From NCBI GenBank assembly GCA_009701085.1, contig WLKV01000011.1:1-10339 (forward strand): a stretch of DNA of 10,339 nt, given 5' to 3'. This DNA is from Actinomycetota bacterium. Its GTDB lineage: Bacteria; Actinomycetota; Actinomycetes; Nanopelagicales; Nanopelagicaceae. The position numbers and the translations under genes were made by a program. This document shows positions 6,861-10,339 of the stretch, piece after piece. Numbering within the stretch: position 1 is the first letter of the stretch; every line of letters begins with the position of its first letter. The notes under the pieces were generated by a model that searched no databases, was not told the DNA's origin, and was given only the letters and a program-made list of their open reading frames with translations.

Positions 6861-8732
6861 GTGGCGCTCACGAGGCCACTTCGTCTCAAATCAGAGATAG
6901 CGAAGCTCAAAGCTGAAGGAAGCTCATCAGCTCTTCCGATTGCTCGTGTCTGGGTTGATGCAGGCGTCTTTCACCTCGACCAAAGCTACGACTATTTGAT
7001 TCCAGACAATCTAGCTTCTCTGATTTCAATAGGCATACGCATTCAAGTTCCCTTTCATGGACGTGAAGTTGAGGCCATAGTTTTATCGAGAGAGATCCGT
7101 TCAGAATCTCCAGTATTGAAACCCATCTCTAAGGTGATCTCCACACAGAGTGTTGCAACGAAAGAATCGTTAGATCTGATTGCATCTGCGGCCCAGCGGT
7201 GGGCTGCCCATCCATTCGACATCATTCGTTCTGCGATTCCACCACGGGTAGCTTCGGTTGATAAGGAGCAGTGGAGTGGATCTGATACTGAAAAGGTTAA
7301 ATCGAAAGCGCAAAGGCGATACCTCCATATTCCACCAGTGGTTAATCGTTTTGATTACCTGGCCTCGACAATTGAGCGATTAACGAAGAACGGTTCTACT
7401 CTTGTTATCGTCCCTGATACCCGTTCAGTGCAGCGCCTTCTGGCGCGTATCCCACAGGCAATCGTCCTCGATTCTGCTCTGGAGCGGTCCGAACGGTATC
7501 GAAATTTTTTAAAGAGTCGATATGGCACAAGTCAGATTGTGATTGGAACTCGAAGCGCAGTTTTCGCCCCCATAGTGGATCTATCCTCGTTAATCGTTCT
7601 TGATGAAGGTTCTGAGCTCAACTACGAAGTGCGTTCTCCAGGTTGGAATGTTCGCGATGTGGCGATTCTTCGCGCAATGAAGTCTGATCTCAACCTAACC
7701 TTCGTCGGATATTCACCAAGTTCTGAAGTTGCGCGGCTGATTGAGAATAAATGGATTGAGTTCTCGAGCGCCAAATCTAGGGTAGATGTTTCTGCCTTTC
7801 CACAATCCCACGGTGAGTTGATACCAAGCCGTCTCGTCAGTGAAATCCGTAAAGCGATGAGTTCAGGACCCATCCTCTTTCTTGCGCCGCGCAAAGGTTA
7901 CGCTCAGGCAATTGTCTGCGCGAAATGCAAGAATGTTGCACTCTGCGAATGCGGTGGAAAGTTGCTCAAAAGAAGTTCGCAGTCACTTCTTGAGTGCACC
8001 ATCTGTGCCAAGGCTCATGCAGAGTGGAGATGTACGTGGTGCCAAGGTTCGACTCCTTACCTCATGGGTCGCGGTAGCGATCGCTTCGCCTATGAGATTG
8101 GCGCTGCATTTCCTGGTCTTCACATAGTGCAGTCAACCGCTGAAATGTTGGTGGAGAGTTTTGAGGAATCAAAGGGGCTGGTTATTGCAACCCCGGGCGC
8201 AATTCCGCAGACCCATAATGGTTACTCTCTTGTTGTTGTTCTAGAAGCTGAGCGATTCTTTATGCAGGCAGATATCAGAGCTCACGAACGTGCTCGCGAA
8301 TTGTTCTTTTCGACTGCCGCCTTGGCATCACAGGCCGGGAGAGTTGCCTTAGTGATGTCGATTGATCACCCTATTATCGGCGCACTTTCCGCATGGAAGC
8401 CTTCTTTAATCTCCCAACGTGAATTGAGAGAACGCCTCGAAGTAAGTCTGCCACCATTCACACGAGCGGTTACATTAGATATTTCAAACTCTGAATCGCA
8501 GTCGCTTCTTCGAGGGCTAAGAAAATCCCAGGAAGAAGGTCGTCTTCCAGAATCAACTCAACTGCTTGGTCCCACACAACTCAAGGGCGAGATTGATCGG
8601 ATAGTTGCACTCACTCCCTTGATTGATGGTGAAGCACTTATCGGGTTGCTTCATGAATTCCAACGTCGCCGTAGCTCGTCGAAGAAGGCTCTCGCAACAA
8701 TTCGCATCGATCCTTATTCGCTCTCTCGATAG
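6861..8732 (+). CDS. priA: PriA-like primosomal protein N', helicase motifs degenerate
   Basis: PriA recognises stalled replication forks and starts replisome reloading. The 623-residue product keeps the frame of PriA: a DNA-binding N-terminus (ARVWVDAGVFHLDQSYDYLIP at 28-48), GTRSAVFAP at 229-237, and a zinc-binding region with eight cysteines in pairs (353/356, 362/364, 379/382, 391/394). The motor is broken: no GxGKT P-loop is found before residue 240, the DEEH/DEAH box reads VLDEG at 246-250, and the usual arginine-rich GRAGR is reduced to SQAGRV at 490-495. This is the known actinobacterial form, thought to lack helicase activity and act as a fork-binding or loading factor. GTG 6861 is used because the frame offers no better start before the conserved N-terminus. 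It lies 17 bases after metK and has only a weak ribosome site. Confidence 0.9.
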   Translation: MALTRPLRLKSEIAKLKAEGSSSALPIARVWVDAGVFHLDQSYDYLIPDNLASLISIGIRIQVPFHGREVEAIVLSREIRSESPVLKPISKVISTQSVATKESLDLIASAAQRWAAHPFDIIRSAIPPRVASVDKEQWSGSDTEKVKSKAQRRYLHIPPVVNRFDYLASTIERLTKNGSTLVIVPDTRSVQRLLARIPQAIVLDSALERSERYRNFLKSRYGTSQIVIGTRSAVFAPIVDLSSLIVLDEGSELNYEVRSPGWNVRDVAILRAMKSDLNLTFVGYSPSSEVARLIENKWIEFSSAKSRVDVSAFPQSHGELIPSRLVSEIRKAMSSGPILFLAPRKGYAQAIVCAKCKNVALCECGGKLLKRSSQSLLECTICAKAHAEWRCTWCQGSTPYLMGRGSDRFAYEIGAAFPGLHIVQSTAEMLVESFEESKGLVIATPGAIPQTHNGYSLVVVLEAERFFMQADIRAHERARELFFSTAALASQAGRVALVMSIDHPIIGALSAWKPSLISQRELRERLEVSLPPFTRAVTLDISNSESQSLLRGLRKSQEEGRLPESTQLLGPTQLKGEIDRIVALTPLIDGEALIGLLHEFQRRRSSSKKALATIRIDPYSLSR

Positions 8733-8744
8733 TAGGATAGGAAC

Positions 8745-9305
8745 ATGTCCATTATGCCGATTCGCCACTTTGGCGATCCAGTACTTGTGACGCCCGCTGC
8801 CAATGTGATCGACTTCGATAAAGAGCTTCGAGTTCTTGTGAAGGACCTTACCGATACGATGCTCGATGCTCCAGGTGCTGGTCTTGCAGCACCTCAGATT
8901 GGGGTTCCACTTCGCGTCTTTGTCTGGGATGTTGATGAAGCACTGGGACATCTCATCAACCCCACACTTGATCTGAGTGAAGATCTACAGGACGGTGATG
9001 AGGGTTGTTTAAGTTTTCCTGATCTTGTCTATCCGACACCGCGGGCTTTTCGAGCAGTTGCGAAGGGCTTTAATATGCATGGAGAACCCATCACTGTAGA
9101 AGGAACCGAACTCCTCGCACGAGCTTTGCAGCATGAAACGGATCATCTCAATGGGATTCTCTTTATCGATCGCCTCTCAGAAGAAGATCGTAAATTGGCT
9201 ATGAAAGAGATTCGTGAATCCGACTGGTTCGGTATGGCCAATTCATCTGGATTCGAACCACAAATCAAAGTTTCACCGCACGATCCTTTCGGTAGAGGGC
9301 TCTAA
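8745..9305 (+). CDS. def: Peptide deformylase
   Basis: Def removes the formyl group from the N-terminal methionine of new proteins, undoing what Fmt adds to initiator tRNA. All three metal-site motifs are intact in the 186-residue protein: GAGLAAPQ at 44-51, EGCLSF at 86-91 with metal ligand Cys88, and QHETDHLNG at 129-137 with ligands His130 and His134 and catalytic Glu131. A hydrophilic tail of about 25 residues follows the last conserved helix. ATG 8745 sits behind GGATAGGA-type purines at 8735-8742; an in-frame ATG at 8754 would also give a functional protein but has a poorer site. The gene begins 12 bases after priA and abuts fmt with no gap. Confidence 0.97.
   Translation: MSIMPIRHFGDPVLVTPAANVIDFDKELRVLVKDLTDTMLDAPGAGLAAPQIGVPLRVFVWDVDEALGHLINPTLDLSEDLQDGDEGCLSFPDLVYPTPRAFRAVAKGFNMHGEPITVEGTELLARALQHETDHLNGILFIDRLSEEDRKLAMKEIRESDWFGMANSSGFEPQIKVSPHDPFGRGL
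9295..9299 (+). promoter_or_regulatory. Ribosome binding site for TTG-started fmt (GAGGG)
   Basis: GAGGG lies inside the last codons of def, six bases before TTG 9306. It supports the TTG as the real start of fmt even though the codon is rare, since the encoded MKIVVAATP is the expected Fmt N-terminus. Confidence 0.65.
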
Positions 9306-10211
9306 TTGAAGATTGTTGTGGCGGCGACGCCCGATGTTGCTATCCCAACCCTTGATTGGCTGCGCAGTTCAGATCATCAATTGATCTCTGTGATCACGCA
9401 ACCCGATCGACCAGCAGGGAGAGGGCGCGCACTCAAGGAGTCCGTGATCTCTGAGTGGGCGAGAGAGAACAATATTCCTTGTTCTAAACCAGAATCAGTG
9501 ACAGAGACCGGTTCGTTGATTAAAAGTGCGGATGTACTTCTCACAATCGGATATGGCGTACTTCTTCCTGAAGAGATTCTTACTATTCCCGCACATGGGT
9601 GTCTCAATCTTCACTTCTCGTTACTTCCGAGATGGCGTGGTGCTGCACCGGTTCAGCGTGCGATAGAGGCAGGAGATTCCGTTTCCGGAGTTACTGTCTT
9701 TCAATTAGATCCCGGTATGGATACTGGACCTATCTATTCAATGAAGCGATTCGCACTTGATGCAGATATTACGAGCGATGAGCTCTTCAGTGAGCTAGGA
9801 GTTCTAGGCGTAGAAGCTGTTTCAGATGCGCTGACTGCAATCATGAATGGGGTTCGACCAGAACCACAGAAGAGTGATGGTGCGACACGGGCTCAGAAGA
9901 TTTCAAAGGAAGAGTGTGAGATTAATTGGGAGCTGGATGCAGCAACAATTTCCCAGAAGATTCGCGCTTTCACATCTGTTCCTGGGGCATGGACACGTTT
10001 CCGAGGCGAGACTCTCAAGATTGATTCGATTGCTATCTCACAAGTGCGTTTTGAAGCAGGTTCCTTACATGTCTTGAATAAGGAGCTCTTTGTAGGCACT
10101 TCATCAGATGCGATCTCAATAGGTTTTCTCACTCCCGCAGGCAAGTCTCGAATGGATGCAAAGTCCTGGCTCAACGGCGCTCGTGTGACTGATGGTGAAT
10201 TCTTTGGTTAA
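9306..10211 (+). CDS. fmt: Methionyl-tRNA formyltransferase
   Basis: Fmt formylates methionyl initiator tRNA using 10-formyltetrahydrofolate. The 301-residue protein has the Rossmann formyltransferase domain (MKIVVAATP at 1-9, TQPDRPAGRG at 31-40). Its active site shows Asn101 and His103 in LNLHFSLLPRWRGAAPVQRA at 100-119, and Asp139 in DPGMDTGP at 135-142. The C-terminal domain, from about 205, begins near WELDA and is the tRNA-binding OB-like fold. The gene starts with TTG directly after the def stop (TAATTG), supported by GAGGG six bases upstream; GTG 9318 is in frame but would cut the first strand. The def-fmt pair is conserved in many bacteria because the two activities must balance. The 3' end overlaps the probable rsmB start by 20 bases. 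Confidence 0.97.
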   Translation: MKIVVAATPDVAIPTLDWLRSSDHQLISVITQPDRPAGRGRALKESVISEWARENNIPCSKPESVTETGSLIKSADVLLTIGYGVLLPEEILTIPAHGCLNLHFSLLPRWRGAAPVQRAIEAGDSVSGVTVFQLDPGMDTGPIYSMKRFALDADITSDELFSELGVLGVEAVSDALTAIMNGVRPEPQKSDGATRAQKISKEECEINWELDAATISQKIRAFTSVPGAWTRFRGETLKIDSIAISQVRFEAGSLHVLNKELFVGTSSDAISIGFLTPAGKSRMDAKSWLNGARVTDGEFFG

Positions 10212-10339
10212 AGCACGGAGAGATTCCTTTAAATCTCCCAAACCCGATGCACCTCGCGTCTTGGTCTATGACATCCTCTCTGAGGTAAATCGTCGAGGCG
10301 GTTATTCAAACCTTCTCCTTCCACAAGCTCTCGGCGCGA
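10192..10339 (+). CDS. rsmB: 16S rRNA m5C methyltransferase RsmB/Fmu family, N-terminal start (3' truncated by window)
   Basis: Forty-nine codons are visible before the window ends. The segment PRVLVYDILSEVNRRGGYSN at 21-40, followed by LLLPQALGA, matches the start of the NusB-like N-terminal domain of RsmB, which methylates cytosine 967 (E. coli numbering) of 16S rRNA using SAM. An Arg/Lys-rich stretch (VKARRDSFKSPK at 6-17) precedes it, as is common in actinobacterial homologues. The first in-frame start after a stop at 10186 is ATG 10192, which overlaps fmt by 20 bases; GTG 10195 and TTG 10204 are alternatives, and none has a clear ribosome binding site. The catalytic domain lies outside the window, so the call rests on this short match and on the conserved order def-fmt-rsmB in Actinobacteria. 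Confidence 0.78.
   Translation, partial: MVNSLVKARRDSFKSPKPDAPRVLVYDILSEVNRRGGYSNLLLPQALGA

Noticed and set aside
8553..8951. 132-residue open frame on the minus strand across the priA-def junction
   Set aside because: It covers conserved parts of def and the end of priA, shows no recognisable domain, and would be the only minus-strand gene in the window.
1..10339. Mobile elements, CRISPR repeats, defence or toxin genes
   Set aside because: No repeat arrays, inverted terminal repeats, transposase or phage-type frames appear. Every stretch over 52 bases is accounted for by a conserved housekeeping gene.

Overview
The window is one densely packed, single-strand (+) run of twelve housekeeping genes: the end of carB, then pyrK, pyrD, pyrF, a mihF-gmk fusion, rpoZ, coaBC, metK, priA, def, fmt and the start of rsmB. 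The order gmk-rpoZ-coaBC-metK-priA-def-fmt-rsmB, the actinobacterial integration host factor (mIHF) sequence, the actinobacterial type of CoaBC and the helicase-less PriA all point to Actinobacteria. Base composition is near 50% GC by eye, which is low for the phylum, and intergenic space is almost absent. I infer a streamlined freshwater actinobacterium of the acI / Nanopelagicales kind. The phylum is firm; the lineage is a guess.

Layout. Positions 2-3250 hold the last part of de novo UMP synthesis: the large subunit of carbamoyl-phosphate synthase, the two subunits of an NAD-linked class 1B dihydroorotate dehydrogenase, and OMP decarboxylase. These genes overlap by 1 to 4 bases at each junction, which suggests translational coupling. 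Positions 3260-4445 hold the mIHF-guanylate kinase fusion and the RNA polymerase omega subunit. Positions 4464-6843 make cofactors: coenzyme A (CoaBC) and S-adenosylmethionine (MetK). Positions 6861-8732 encode the PriA-like primosomal protein. Positions 8745-10339 hold N-terminal peptide processing and initiator tRNA formylation (Def, Fmt), followed by the start of a 16S rRNA cytosine methyltransferase.

The genes jointly supply nucleotides, cofactors and information-processing factors needed for growth, so co-transcription makes sense. The longest gap between genes is 52 bases (4133-4184). There are no mobile elements, tRNA or rRNA genes, CRISPR arrays or obvious terminators.

Nothing here looks like a wholly new system. 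The most notable point is the covalent fusion of a nucleoid-associated DNA-binding protein (mIHF) to guanylate kinase in one open frame with no good internal start. Secondary points are the class 1B PyrK/PyrD pair, a PyrF of the short type instead of the common actinobacterial type, and a possible leaderless start for the fusion gene.
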